Assembly (NCBI GenBank): GCA_963782605.1 | Contig: CAWAKK010000010.1 | Location: 124,001-188,000, forward strand | Direction: 5' to 3' | DNA length: 64,000 nucleotides | From: JBDTSW01 sp963782605 | GTDB lineage: Bacteria; Actinomycetota; Thermoleophilia; Solirubrobacterales; 70-9 | Program-made: the position numbers and the translations under genes | The notes under the pieces: generated by a model | Database searches by the model: none | The model's input: only the letters and a program-made list of their open reading frames with translations | What the model was told of the DNA's origin: nothing | Part shown: piece after piece, positions 43,159-52,514 of the stretch | How positions within the stretch are numbered: the first letter of the stretch is position 1 | Layout: every line of letters begins with the position of its first letter

Positions 43159-46100
43159 CTAGGCAGAGGCGACCAGCCGACGCGGCTGCCGCTTGAAGCC
43201 AGCGGTGATCAGCGTCTCCTCCAGCCCGGAACCGATCACCGGCTCGCCGTCGACCCGCTCGATGCCGAGCTTGGGGATGAGTCCCTCGTGCGCGGCGTCG
43301 GCCACCTCGCCGATCGCCTCCGCCAGCTCCTCGTTCTCCATCGGACGCATCCGCAGGATGCCCTTCCCGCCACGTTCCACGTAGATGACGGGCTCGCCGT
43401 CACGGGTGAGGAGATAGGCACCCGGGCTGCGCGAAGGGCGCCTACCGCCAGGGCCCGAGCCGTCGTCGTCGCGCTCGCGCTTTGGCCACGGCAGCGCGGC
43501 GCCGAAGGGGTTGGCGGGATCCGTGGCGGCGAGCAGCAGGTAACGGCCCTCCTCTTGCGGTAGAGCCCGCAGGCGCTCGACCGCGCCGGCCAGGGCGAAC
43601 TGAGCTCCGCCCAGGCCCTCGACGAAGTAGCCGCGGCGCGCGGTGCCGAGCATCTCGAGATTCGAGAGCTCGCCGTAGAGAGACGAGAAGCCTCCCGGCA
43701 CTCCCTCGGCGAGGACGCTTTCCCTGGTCACGATCCCGTAGCGCTCGAGCATCAGCTCCGCCTGTGCGCGCAGGCGCGGTCCCGTGCGCACGGACTCCGG
43801 AAAGAGCGGGCTGGTGAGCGACCAGCGCCCCTGCACCGTCCGCCCAGCGCCGGACCTGCGGCTGGCGAACCGCCGTCCCGCCCGCTGCTGGCGCTGAACG
43901 GCGGTGAGGCGCCGCGCGCGAAGCGGCGCGAACGCGTCGTTCGTGACCTCCCCGGCCCAGGCGAGGTCCCAGAGCGCCTCATGCAGCTCCTCGCGAGAGA
44001 CGTCGAGCTCGCCGACAAGGTCGAGCCAGAAGGCCGCGCCCGCATCGAGCCGCTCGCGGATCGCATCGTGAACCTCGCCCTCCGGGGCCTCGAGCTTGGC
44101 GTTGGCGGGCGGCGGCCCCGCGAGATGCACGTCCTCGCGGAAGTACAGAGCGACGCGCCCGGACCGGCCCAGGGAGCCGGCGCCGATCCACACGATCTCC
44201 CCGCCGGTCGTGAGCTCGTCGAGCCAAGAGGGGCTATAGGCACCCAGCCGGCGCGGGAGCACGTCGCGCTCCCACACCTCGGGAGTCAGAGCCACCCCCT
44301 GCAAGGGGACGAGCGCCTCGCGCAGGCGGTCCGGGCCGGCCCCAGCGGGGCGGTGGGCATCGACGTTCTGCCAGTTCGGCAAAAAGCGCGCGAGCTCGGC
44401 CGGATCGACTGCCTCGGCCTCCTTGCGCAGATGCGCGAGGCTCGCGCGGCGAACCCGGCGCAGGACGTCCGCGTCGCACCACTCCCGCTCGGTACCGCCC
44501 GGCAAAAGCTCGCCCCGAACCACGGTGCCCGAGCGTTCAAGCTCGCGAAGTGCGGGCGTTGGGTCGATCCCGTACCGGCCGGTGAGCTGCGCCGTCGGAA
44601 ACGGCCCGTGCGTACGCGCGTAACGGCGCACGAGGGCCAGCATCGCATCGGGCATGTCCTCGAGGAACGACTCGGGCAGCCCACCCGGCGGCGGCACGCC
44701 GAGCGCGTCGCGATACATGGCAGCATCCTCTGCGGCGATCCAGCGCTCCTCGCCGCCGATCCGTACCTTCGCCACGCTTCGCTCGGCCTCGAGCTTGCCC
44801 AGCATCGAGGCGGCGGAATAGCCCTCGGCGACACGAGCGGCGCACTCGCCCTCGCTCAGGTCCCCGAGTCGGCGAAGGATCTGCTGGAGCGCGTCGCGGT
44901 CACTGGCCTTGGCTTGGTCGTTCAGATGCTGCAGGGAGGCTTCGACGTCGGCGAGCGCGTCCGGATCGATCAGCTCGCGCAACTCCTCCTGTCCGAGCAG
45001 CTCGCGCAAGAGCTCGCGGTCGAGTGCCAGCGCGGCGGCGCGGCGCTCCGCGTTGGGCGTGTCCCCCTCGTACATGTAGGTGGCCACGTAGTCGAAGAGC
45101 AGCGAGGAGGCGAACGGCGAGGCGGTGGGCGTCTCGACCTCGACCAGCGAGACCCGGCGCGAATGCAGGTCGCGCAAGAGGCTCTCCAGCGAGGGCAGAT
45201 CGAGCACATCGCGAAGGCACTCGCGGTAGGTCTCGAGCGTCACCGGGAAGCGGGGGAAGTCCTTCGCGACCTCGAGCAGGCTCTGAGACTTGAGCCGCTG
45301 CTGCCAAAGCGGCGTCCGCTTGCCGGGATAGGCGCGAGGGAGGAGAAGCGAGCGCGCGGCGTTCTCGCGAAAGCGGGCCCCGAACAGCGCGGAGCCGCCG
45401 AGCTCGCGCACCACCAGATCCTCGACCTCGTCGGCCTCCAGGAGGACGATGTCGGCGGGCGGCGCCTCATCGGCGTCGGGGAGGTGGACGACGATGCCGT
45501 CGTCGGACCAGATGGCGTCGGCCTCCAGATCCTGCTCGTCGCGGATCCGAGCCGAGAGTGCGAGACCCCAGGCGGCATGCACCCGCCCGCCAAACGGCGA
45601 GAGCACGCACAGGCGCCAATCGCCGATCTCATCGCGAAAGCGCTCGATCACGATCGACTCGTCAGAGGGGACCACCCTCGTCGCGGCCTGCTGCTCGCGC
45701 AGATAGGCGACCAGGTTCTCCGCGGCGAGGCGATCCAGGTCGTAGTCCTTCGCGAGCCGCTCCGGCTCCATGGCGACGGCCTCGCGAGAGAACTCGCCGA
45801 TCGCCCGGCCGAGCTCGGCGGGGCGGCCGATGCCGTCGCCGCGCCAGAACGGCACCGCGCCCGGGACGCCGGGGGCGGGCGTGACGATGACCCGGTCGCG
45901 GGTAATGTCCTCGATCCGCCAGGTGGTGGCGCCGAGCAGGAACGTCTGCCCGGGACGGGCCTCGTAGACCATCTCCTCGTCGAGCTCGCCCACCCGCCTG
46001 CCATCGGGCAGGTGCACGCCGTAGAGGCCGCGATCGGGGATCGTGCCGGCGTTCGTCACAGCGAGCTGACGCGCTCCCTTGCGGCCCCGCACGGTGCCCG

Positions 46101-47706
46101 CCGTCCGGTCCCATGCCACTCGCGGGCGCAGCTCGGCGAATCGCTCCGAGGGATAGCGGCCGTCCAGCATGTCCAGGACGTTCTCGAGCTGCTCGCGGCC
46201 GAGCTCCGAGAACGGCTCAGTGGCCGTGACCACTCGCTCGATCTCGCCCACGTCCCACTCGGCGTCGGCCACCATGGAGACGATGTGCTGGGCCAGGACA
46301 TCCAGCGGGTTCTTGGGGATCACCGTCTCCTCGATCAGGCCCCCGCGCATGCGCTTGGCGACGACGGCGCACTCGAGCAGATCGCCGCGGAACTTGGGAA
46401 AGATCCGGCCCTTCGAGATCTGACCGAGAGCATGGCCCGCCCGGCCCACCCGCTGCAGGCCGCGCGTGACCGACTTCGGCGACTCGACCTGGATCACGAG
46501 GTCGACCGCCCCCATGTCGATCCCGAGCTCGAGCGAGGAGGTCGCGACCAAGCACGGGAGCCGGCCAGACTTCAGCATCTCCTCGACGACCAGCCGCTCC
46601 TCGTGGGCCAGCGAGCCGTGGTGGGCGCGGGCGATCTCGACGGGGGTATCGGCCGCGGGTCCCGCGGAGGAAACGTCGTCGTGTCCTCCATGTTCCGTGG
46701 CCGGGAGCTCCTGCTCCGGCTCGTCGTTCGCGAGCTCGTTCAGGCGTTTCGCGAGCCGCTCCGCGCCGCGGCGGTTGTTGACGAAGATGATCGTCGAGTT
46801 GTGCTCTTGGACCAGGTTCAGGAGCTCGGGGTAGATCGCGGGCCAGATCGAGCGCGCGTTGGTGGCCCCGTCGAAGTTCGCGGCGGTTTCCTCCGATCCG
46901 ATCGGCCCGTCGGCGGAAGCGCCAGGCTCCGACATGTCCTCCACCGGCACATGGATCTTCAGGTCGAGCTCCTTGGCGATGCCGGCGTCGACGATCCGGA
47001 CGTCGCGGCGGGGGCCCACGAGGAACCGGCCGATCCGCTCCAGTGGGCGCTGGGTCGCCGAGAGCCCGATTCGCTGCACCGAACGAGCTGGATCTCCGGC
47101 CTCCTTGCGTGCGGTGGCTCCCAGGTGATCGAGGCGCTCGAGCGTCAGCGCCAGGTGAGCGCCGCGCTTCGTCTGTGCCACGGCGTGGATCTCGTCGACG
47201 ATCACGGCCTCGACACCCATGAGGATCTCGCGGGCCCTGGAGGTGATCATCAAATAAAGCGACTCGGGAGTGGTGATCAGGATGTCCGGTGGCCTGCGCA
47301 GCATCGCCTGGCGGTCCTTCTGCGGCGTATCGCCGGTGCGCAACCCCACCGAGATGGGGGCGCCCACCCCCTTGAGCGGCGCGCGCAGATTGCGTTCGAC
47401 GTCGTAGGACAGGGCTTTGAGGGGCGAGACGTAGACCAGCTTCACGCCGGTGCCGAGCCCCGCTGGGTCCTCGGCATCGGGAGCAGGGAGCCGGGACAGG
47501 CGATCGATCCCCCACAGGAAGGCCGCCAGCGTCTTGCCGGATCCCGTCGGCGCGCAGATCAGGGTGTTCTCCCCCGAGGAAATCGCTGGCCAGCCCGCCG
47601 CCTGCGCGGGCGTGGGGGCCTCAAACGAGGCCTGAAACCACTCTCGGACAGGCTTCGAGAACGGCGCTAGGGGTGAGTCGACAGTGCTGTTTTCACTCGA
47701 TGCCAA
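43159..47706 (-). CDS. lhr: ATP-dependent helicase Lhr
   Basis: A 1515-residue full-length Lhr, an SF2 3'-5' helicase of DNA repair. Motif I is APTGSGKTLAAFLWG, motif II is the DEIH box (VIVDEIHAV), motif III has GLSATQRP, motif V/VI has SSLELGIDMGAVDLVIQ and QRVGRAGH. The WH, bridging and long C-terminal oligomerisation (Lhr-CTD) regions fill the remaining length. Start codon TTG. It follows rfbB after 10 bp and precedes nei2, so repair genes ride behind rhamnose genes on the same strand. Confidence 0.93.
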   Translation of the reverse strand: MASSENSTVDSPLAPFSKPVREWFQASFEAPTPAQAAGWPAISSGENTLICAPTGSGKTLAAFLWGIDRLSRLPAPDAEDPAGLGTGVKLVYVSPLKALSYDVERNLRAPLKGVGAPISVGLRTGDTPQKDRQAMLRRPPDILITTPESLYLMITSRAREILMGVEAVIVDEIHAVAQTKRGAHLALTLERLDHLGATARKEAGDPARSVQRIGLSATQRPLERIGRFLVGPRRDVRIVDAGIAKELDLKIHVPVEDMSEPGASADGPIGSEETAANFDGATNARSIWPAIYPELLNLVQEHNSTIIFVNNRRGAERLAKRLNELANDEPEQELPATEHGGHDDVSSAGPAADTPVEIARAHHGSLAHEERLVVEEMLKSGRLPCLVATSSLELGIDMGAVDLVIQVESPKSVTRGLQRVGRAGHALGQISKGRIFPKFRGDLLECAVVAKRMRGGLIEETVIPKNPLDVLAQHIVSMVADAEWDVGEIERVVTATEPFSELGREQLENVLDMLDGRYPSERFAELRPRVAWDRTAGTVRGRKGARQLAVTNAGTIPDRGLYGVHLPDGRRVGELDEEMVYEARPGQTFLLGATTWRIEDITRDRVIVTPAPGVPGAVPFWRGDGIGRPAELGRAIGEFSREAVAMEPERLAKDYDLDRLAAENLVAYLREQQAATRVVPSDESIVIERFRDEIGDWRLCVLSPFGGRVHAAWGLALSARIRDEQDLEADAIWSDDGIVVHLPDADEAPPADIVLLEADEVEDLVVRELGGSALFGARFRENAARSLLLPRAYPGKRTPLWQQRLKSQSLLEVAKDFPRFPVTLETYRECLRDVLDLPSLESLLRDLHSRRVSLVEVETPTASPFASSLLFDYVATYMYEGDTPNAERRAAALALDRELLRELLGQEELRELIDPDALADVEASLQHLNDQAKASDRDALQQILRRLGDLSEGECAARVAEGYSAASMLGKLEAERSVAKVRIGGEERWIAAEDAAMYRDALGVPPPGGLPESFLEDMPDAMLALVRRYARTHGPFPTAQLTGRYGIDPTPALRELERSGTVVRGELLPGGTEREWCDADVLRRVRRASLAHLRKEAEAVDPAELARFLPNWQNVDAHRPAGAGPDRLREALVPLQGVALTPEVWERDVLPRRLGAYSPSWLDELTTGGEIVWIGAGSLGRSGRVALYFREDVHLAGPPPANAKLEAPEGEVHDAIRERLDAGAAFWLDLVGELDVSREELHEALWDLAWAGEVTNDAFAPLRARRLTAVQRQQRAGRRFASRRSGAGRTVQGRWSLTSPLFPESVRTGPRLRAQAELMLERYGIVTRESVLAEGVPGGFSSLYGELSNLEMLGTARRGYFVEGLGGAQFALAGAVERLRALPQEEGRYLLLAATDPANPFGAALPWPKRERDDDGSGPGGRRPSRSPGAYLLTRDGEPVIYVERGGKGILRMRPMENEELAEAIGEVADAAHEGLIPKLGIERVDGEPVIGSGLEETLITAGFKRQPRRLVASA

Positions 47707-47716
47707 CCCATCGATT

Positions 47717-48736
47717 CTACGGACTGGCCTCGGTCGGACTCGGCCCCAACGCTCGGCCGTAGTGGCGCTCGTAGTACTCGCGGTACTCGCCCGAGCGGAT
47801 CGGCTCCCACCACGCCTGGTTGCGCCGGTACCACTCGACCGTGCGGGCGAGGCCTTCGTCGAATGAAAGCTGAGCCTCCCAGCCCAGCTCTGCCTGCGTC
47901 CGCTCCGACGAGAGCGAGTAGCGGCGATCGTGCCCCAGGCGGTCGGTGACGTGCTCGATCAATGACTCGTCACGACCGGTCAGCTGCAGGATCTTCCGGA
48001 CGACGTCGATGTTCGGGAGCTCGTCGGGGCCTCCGACGTTGTAGACGCGCCCCGGCTCGCCGCGCTCGAGCGCCAGGTCGATCGCCGCGGCGAAGTCCTC
48101 GGCGAAGAGCCAGTTGCGGACCTGCATCCCGTCGCCGTACAGGGGCAGCGGATCGCCCGCGAGCGCGTTCAGGACGCACAGGGGGATCAGCTTCTCGGGG
48201 TGCTGGCGGGGCCCGTAGTTGTTGGAGGCCCGGACGACGAGCGCGTCCTGGCCGTAGGTCCGATGGAAGGCGCCGACGATGAGATCGCCGCCCGCCTTGG
48301 AGGCGGAATAGGGAGATGAGGGATCGAGCGGTGAGCTCTCCGTGAACGACCCCGACTCGATCGAGCCGTAGACCTCGTCGGTCGAGACCTGAAGGTGCCG
48401 CACCCCGGCGGCGCGGGCCGCCTCGAGGAGTACGAACGTGCCGAACACGTCTGTCCGTATGAACTCGCCGGGGGTCTCGATCGAGCGGTCGACGTGGGTC
48501 TCCGCAGCGAAGTTCACGATCGCATCGCAGCCCTCGAGCGCCGCCGTGACCACTTGAGCGTCGGCGATGTCCCCCTCGATCAGCTCGACCCGCTCGACCC
48601 CCTCCAGGTTCTCGCGGCGCCCCGCATACGTGAGCTTGTCGAGGACGCGGACCGACCCGCCGGGATCGGCCTCGCGGCGCGTGCGCACGTAGGCGGAGCC
48701 GATGAAGCCGGCACCCCCTGGGACCAGCACCTTCAC
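47717..48736 (-). CDS. rfbB: dTDP-glucose 4,6-dehydratase
   Basis: A 339-residue extended SDR making dTDP-4-keto-6-deoxyglucose. NAD binding GGAGFIGSAYV is at the N terminus, the catalytic Thr-Asp-Glu in QVSTDEVYGS and the YxxxK in YSASKAGGD. The GTG start overlaps the rfbD stop (GTGA). Second step of dTDP-L-rhamnose synthesis, for cell-wall or exopolysaccharide glycan. Confidence 0.95.
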   Translation of the reverse strand: MKVLVPGGAGFIGSAYVRTRREADPGGSVRVLDKLTYAGRRENLEGVERVELIEGDIADAQVVTAALEGCDAIVNFAAETHVDRSIETPGEFIRTDVFGTFVLLEAARAAGVRHLQVSTDEVYGSIESGSFTESSPLDPSSPYSASKAGGDLIVGAFHRTYGQDALVVRASNNYGPRQHPEKLIPLCVLNALAGDPLPLYGDGMQVRNWLFAEDFAAAIDLALERGEPGRVYNVGGPDELPNIDVVRKILQLTGRDESLIEHVTDRLGHDRRYSLSSERTQAELGWEAQLSFDEGLARTVEWYRRNQAWWEPIRSGEYREYYERHYGRALGPSPTEASP

Positions 48737-49596
48737 GCCGGGCCTCCCGCGGCCGCCGCCGCCGGCTCGCGCTCGATCAGGTACTCGGCCAGCGCCGCCC
48801 GCCAGTCCGGCAGCTCCGGGGTCGCGGTATTTCTACTCGCCAGCACCGAGTAGGCGGGGCGAGGCGCCGGGCGGCCCAGCATCTGCGTCCGAGCCGCCAT
48901 GACGCGCGTCTCCAAGCCCGTCTGATCGAAGATCTCCTGCGCGAACTCAAACCACGAGCACGAGCCACGACCGGTGACGTGGTGTACGCCGTAGTCCTCG
49001 GACTCCGCCAGCGTGGCGATCGCATCGGCGAGATGGCGGGTGTACGTCGGCGAGCCCACCTGGTCGCAGACAACCAATACCTCAGGCTGTTCGCCGGCGA
49101 GGCGCAGCATGGTCTCGATGAAGTTTTTACCGTGGACGCCGAAGAGCCAGGAGGTCCGCACGATCAGGTGCCGGGAGTTGGCCGCAGCCACTGAGGTCTC
49201 GCCCGCGTGCTTGGAGCGTCCGTAGGCCGAGAGCGGATGCGGCATGTCGATCTCCACATAGGGGGAGCCCTTGTTGCCATCGAAGACGTAGTCGGTCGAC
49301 GGGAGCACGATCTTCGCGCCCACGGTGCCGGCCGCCACGGCCACGAGGCCCGCGGCCGTGTCGTTCACCTCCATCGCCCGCCGTTCGTTCGACTCGGCGC
49401 CATCGACGTCCGTGTACGCGGCGCAGTTGACCACGACGTCCGGCGCAATCGAGGCCACGGTCGCGTCGACCCCAGGCCCGTTGGTGATATCGAGATCCTC
49501 GCGCCCGAGCGCGATCGTCTCGTGACCACGCGCCGTAAGGGCATCGACGACGTCGTGGCCAAGCATGCCGCCGGCGCCGGTGACCATGACCTTCAT
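48733..49596 (-). CDS. rfbD: dTDP-4-dehydrorhamnose reductase
   Basis: A 287-residue SDR that performs the last reduction to dTDP-L-rhamnose. It shows VTGAGGMLGHDVVDAL, NCAAYTDVDGAES and the YxxxK in SAYGRSKHAGE. The ATG at 49596 removes 59 antisense-like residues of the longer frame. It sits between rfbA (8 bp) and rfbB (4-base overlap). Confidence 0.94.
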   Translation of the reverse strand: MKVMVTGAGGMLGHDVVDALTARGHETIALGREDLDITNGPGVDATVASIAPDVVVNCAAYTDVDGAESNERRAMEVNDTAAGLVAVAAGTVGAKIVLPSTDYVFDGNKGSPYVEIDMPHPLSAYGRSKHAGETSVAAANSRHLIVRTSWLFGVHGKNFIETMLRLAGEQPEVLVVCDQVGSPTYTRHLADAIATLAESEDYGVHHVTGRGSCSWFEFAQEIFDQTGLETRVMAARTQMLGRPAPRPAYSVLASRNTATPELPDWRAALAEYLIEREPAAAAAGGPA

Positions 49597-49604
49597 CGTT
49601 TCGC

Positions 49605-50669
49605 TCACGGGATCTCGATCTCCGACCTGTCCCCCACGATCATCCGTAGCGTTCGGGGCAACCCATCGGAGCCCGCCAGGCGAACGTCGCGGCCCAGCAG
49701 GCTCGCCTCCATTCGGGCATTCAGGTCCGTGACGCTCGCGCCCGCGAGCAGGATCGAGTGCTCGACCTCGCACCCCGAGACGGTCACCTCGCGATCGAGG
49801 GACGTGTACGGGCCGATGTAGGCATCGGTGACGGCGGCACCCGGTCCGATGATGGCGGGCCCTCGAACCACCGAGCGCTCGATCCGAGCCTCCCTCTCCA
49901 CGACAACCCGGCCCTCCACCTTGCTCTCGACGATCTCACCCTCGATGCGCCGCTCGATGTCCTCGAGCACGAGCCGGTTTGCCTCGAGCATGTCCGCCAG
50001 CTGCCCGGTGTCTTTCCACCAGCCCCGCACCGTGTGACTCTCCACGCGGCTGCCGTCGTCGATGAGCGTCTGAATCGCGTCCGTTATCTCCAGCTCACCC
50101 CGGCCCGAGGGCTCAATCCGCCTTGCCGCTTCGAAGATCTGCGGGCCGAACATGTACACGCCCACGAGCGCCATGTCAGAGGGCGGGTCCTTCGGCTTCT
50201 CCACGAGCCTCGCAACTCGGTCGCCATCGAGCTCGGCGACCCCGTAGTGCCAGGGATCGGGAACCTTCGTCAGCAGAATCAGCGCCTCGGGCCCCGAGCT
50301 GCGAAATCGCTCGACGAGCTCGGTGATGCCGTCACGCAGGAGGTTGTCGCCCAGGTACATCACGAATGGGCTGTCGCCGAGGAAGTCCTCCGCGGTCAGG
50401 ACCGCGTGCGCGAGCCCGCGCGGGGCGTCCTGCTGGATGAACGTCACCCGAGCGCCCAGAGCAGAGCCGTCGCCCACGGCCTCGCGGATCTCCCCGCCCG
50501 TCTCGGGGGCGATGATGATCCCGATCTCGGAGATGCCGGCGGCCACCAGCGCCTCGATCCCGTAGAAGAGAACCGGCTTGTTGGCGACCGGCACGAGCTG
50601 CTTCGCCGAGGTGTGGGTGATCGGACGCAGGCGGGTGCCCGCGCCGCCGGAGAGGATCAGGCCGCGCAT
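49605..50669 (-). CDS. rfbA: Glucose-1-phosphate thymidylyltransferase, long form
   Basis: A 354-residue nucleotidyltransferase. Signature GLILSGGAGTRLRPIT, then SAKQLVPVANKPVL. The C-terminal 110 residues form a left-handed beta-helix (IERSVVRGPAIIGPGAAVTDAYIGPYTS), as in the long RmlA group. It makes dTDP-glucose for the next two genes. The 3,5-epimerase rfbC is missing from this cluster and must be elsewhere, unless the pathway makes another deoxysugar. Confidence 0.93.
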   Translation of the reverse strand: MRGLILSGGAGTRLRPITHTSAKQLVPVANKPVLFYGIEALVAAGISEIGIIIAPETGGEIREAVGDGSALGARVTFIQQDAPRGLAHAVLTAEDFLGDSPFVMYLGDNLLRDGITELVERFRSSGPEALILLTKVPDPWHYGVAELDGDRVARLVEKPKDPPSDMALVGVYMFGPQIFEAARRIEPSGRGELEITDAIQTLIDDGSRVESHTVRGWWKDTGQLADMLEANRLVLEDIERRIEGEIVESKVEGRVVVEREARIERSVVRGPAIIGPGAAVTDAYIGPYTSLDREVTVSGCEVEHSILLAGASVTDLNARMEASLLGRDVRLAGSDGLPRTLRMIVGDRSEIEIP

Positions 50670-50872
50670 ACCGAGGGAGATTAGGAGGAAAGACCCGGCG
50701 AGCCCGGTCCGTGGAGCCGGGTGCTACGAATCGGCCACGCTCAGGCGCGCCGCCGGCGCGGCTGCCGGCGGCACCGTCCCTGAATTGAGGTACTCCATCT
50801 ATCGGATGAGGTATTCAGGCACATTTCCCGATTGGCGCCTTCTTCGTGGGGGCACGATAGAACTAGACAGGT

Positions 50873-50890
50873 ATCCATCGATCGATGGAT
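50873..50890. promoter_or_regulatory. 18-bp perfect palindrome upstream of an ECF sigma gene
   Basis: ATCCATCGATCGATGGAT reads the same on both strands and lies 28 bases before the sigma gene start, in a 248-bp intergenic region that is otherwise plain. A second, weaker CATC/GATG inverted repeat lies further upstream near 50795-50815. A dimeric regulator site is inferred. Confidence 0.5.
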
Positions 50891-50917
50891 CCACGACAGC
50901 CAATGGGGTGAGCGCTC

Positions 50918-51520
50918 GTGAGGGATGCCGATCCGATCGCAAGGACAGGCGAGCCGCACGCCGACTCCGCGTACGGCGTGCTGATGGAACGCCGCGCGAT
51001 TGCGCGGGCGAAGGAGGGCGAGCCGGACGCCATCCACTTCCTCTACGCCCGGTTCTCGGACCGGGTCTTCGCGTATGTGCGGTCCATCGTCCGCGACCAT
51101 CACGAGGCGGAGGACATCACCCAGAACGTGTTCGCGCGGCTGCCCGTGGCGATCCGGCACTACGAGGAGCAGGACGTCGCGTTCGTCGCCTGGCTCTTCA
51201 GGGTGGCCAGAAATGCAACCCTCGATCACCTGCGCGCTCGTCGCCGCGTTCCGGTCGAGGGCCTTCCGCAGGACGACCGAAGCGAGGAGCAGGTGGAACG
51301 CGAGCGCCTGCAAGCGCTGCGTGATGCCCTCGCTCAGCTACCGGAGGATCAGCGCGAGGTGCTGGTTCTGCGCCACGTCATCGGCCTCTCGCCCCCCGAG
51401 ATCGCCGAGCGGCTCGGCAAGACCGTAGGCGCGGTGCACGGACTGCACCACCGGGGGCGCGCGGCCCTTCAGGTGAGCCTGCGCGAGCTCGAATCCGCAC
51501 CCGTGACGATTGGCGTCTGA
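50918..51520 (+). CDS. ECF-type RNA polymerase sigma factor
   Basis: A 200-residue sigma factor with region 2 (FSDRVFAYVRSIVRDHHEAEDITQ and VAWLFRVARNATLDHLRARRR, separated by a short loop) and region 4 (LPEDQREVLVLRHVIGLSPPEIAERLGKTVGAVHGLHHRGR). The N-terminal ~20 residues precede the conserved core. GTG 50918 is used; ATG 50984 is too far inside to be likely. No anti-sigma follows on the same strand, but a membrane protein with a CxxC motif is convergent 7 bases away. Confidence 0.87.
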   Translation: MRDADPIARTGEPHADSAYGVLMERRAIARAKEGEPDAIHFLYARFSDRVFAYVRSIVRDHHEAEDITQNVFARLPVAIRHYEEQDVAFVAWLFRVARNATLDHLRARRRVPVEGLPQDDRSEEQVERERLQALRDALAQLPEDQREVLVLRHVIGLSPPEIAERLGKTVGAVHGLHHRGRAALQVSLRELESAPVTIGV

Positions 51521-51527
51521 GCCGCCG

Positions 51528-52452
51528 CTAGGAAACCCCGGGGGGGTCGTCGACGGGCGTGGTCTCCCTCTCTTCGCCGCCATCCTCCTCATCCTCAGGC
51601 GGAGGCGGGTCGGGCTCTGCCGGAACGTCGGGCTCGGCGGGAGCCTCGGGTACCACTTCGGGCGCGGGCGGGACGATCGCCACGGGCGGCACCTCGGTGG
51701 TGGTGGGCTCCTCGGCGAAGGATCCCAGGCGCTCGCCCTTCTCCTGATCGGAGCGCGGGCGCTTCCCGCCTGGCACCGCGGCCTGGGTGCCGATGGCACG
51801 CTCGCCCACGGCCCCTTGCGCCGAGCCATGGTGTCTTCGTCGCGGGTCCTTGAGGACGACCGGCGGAGGCGGCCCCTGCGCCTGGTAGGGAAGCTCGATT
51901 CCGACCCGCTCGAAGGCTGAGCCGACGGGAGCGGGCAACGACACGCCGGCGGCCGCCAGGGTCACCGGGACGAGGAGGATGCCGGCCAAGATCATCCCGA
52001 TCGCGGCGACGCCTGCGCCCGCCTTCACGGGCGGGGGCGCGAGCCGCTGGCGGCACGGGTCGCAGCTCAACCCGTGGGGACGGTTGGATCCACTCCTGCT
52101 CACGCGCCGCATGCGAGATGGCTGCATGCTCGACGAGCCGCTCGAGGTCAAAGCCGAGGCTTGCCCGGTCGAGGGTCGACCAGGTGGCACTGGGAAGGGT
52201 GATCCGCAGCCTGCGGGGCTTGCCCTCTGGGTGCTTGAAGCGGGGCGCCTGCAGGGAGAGCGCGTCGCTGCCATGGCGATCCGCGTATGCGAGGCAGCAC
52301 TGGCCGATCCATTCTTCGAGGTCGACGCCCTGACGCGTGGCGAGCGCCTCGGCGGACTGCCAGCCGAAAGCGTCGAACCGCAGGCGCAGGGTCCGCTGCT
52401 CGTGATCAGCAAAGCCGGGGTGTGGCCCCAGCTTGGGGGTCTTGCGTGGCAC
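51528..52452 (-). pseudogene. Membrane protein with tandem ribbon-helix-helix-like N terminus, frameshifted
   Basis: The N-terminal ~120 residues read from 52452 and show two beta-helix-helix units (RTLRLRFDAFGWQSAEALA and RRLRITLPSATWSTLDRA) that resemble ribbon-helix-helix DNA-binding repeats. After a +1 shift near 52080-52100 the frame continues with SCDPCRQRLAPPP (CxxC), a transmembrane helix (VAAIGMILAGILLVPVTLAAA) and a Pro/Glu-rich tail to 51528. Corrected length is about 307 residues. It may be a membrane-tethered regulator of the adjacent sigma factor; this is inference. Confidence 0.5.
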
Positions 52453-52514
52453 GGTGTCGTCCTTGATTGCCGGCGGGGGCCGGGATGATCCTAAATCGCC
52501 GTGCTGAGGATACT

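Noticed and set aside
43981..47670. 1229-codon open frame opposite lhr
   Set aside because: Antisense shadow of the helicase gene; Arg/Gly/Asp-rich with no domain.
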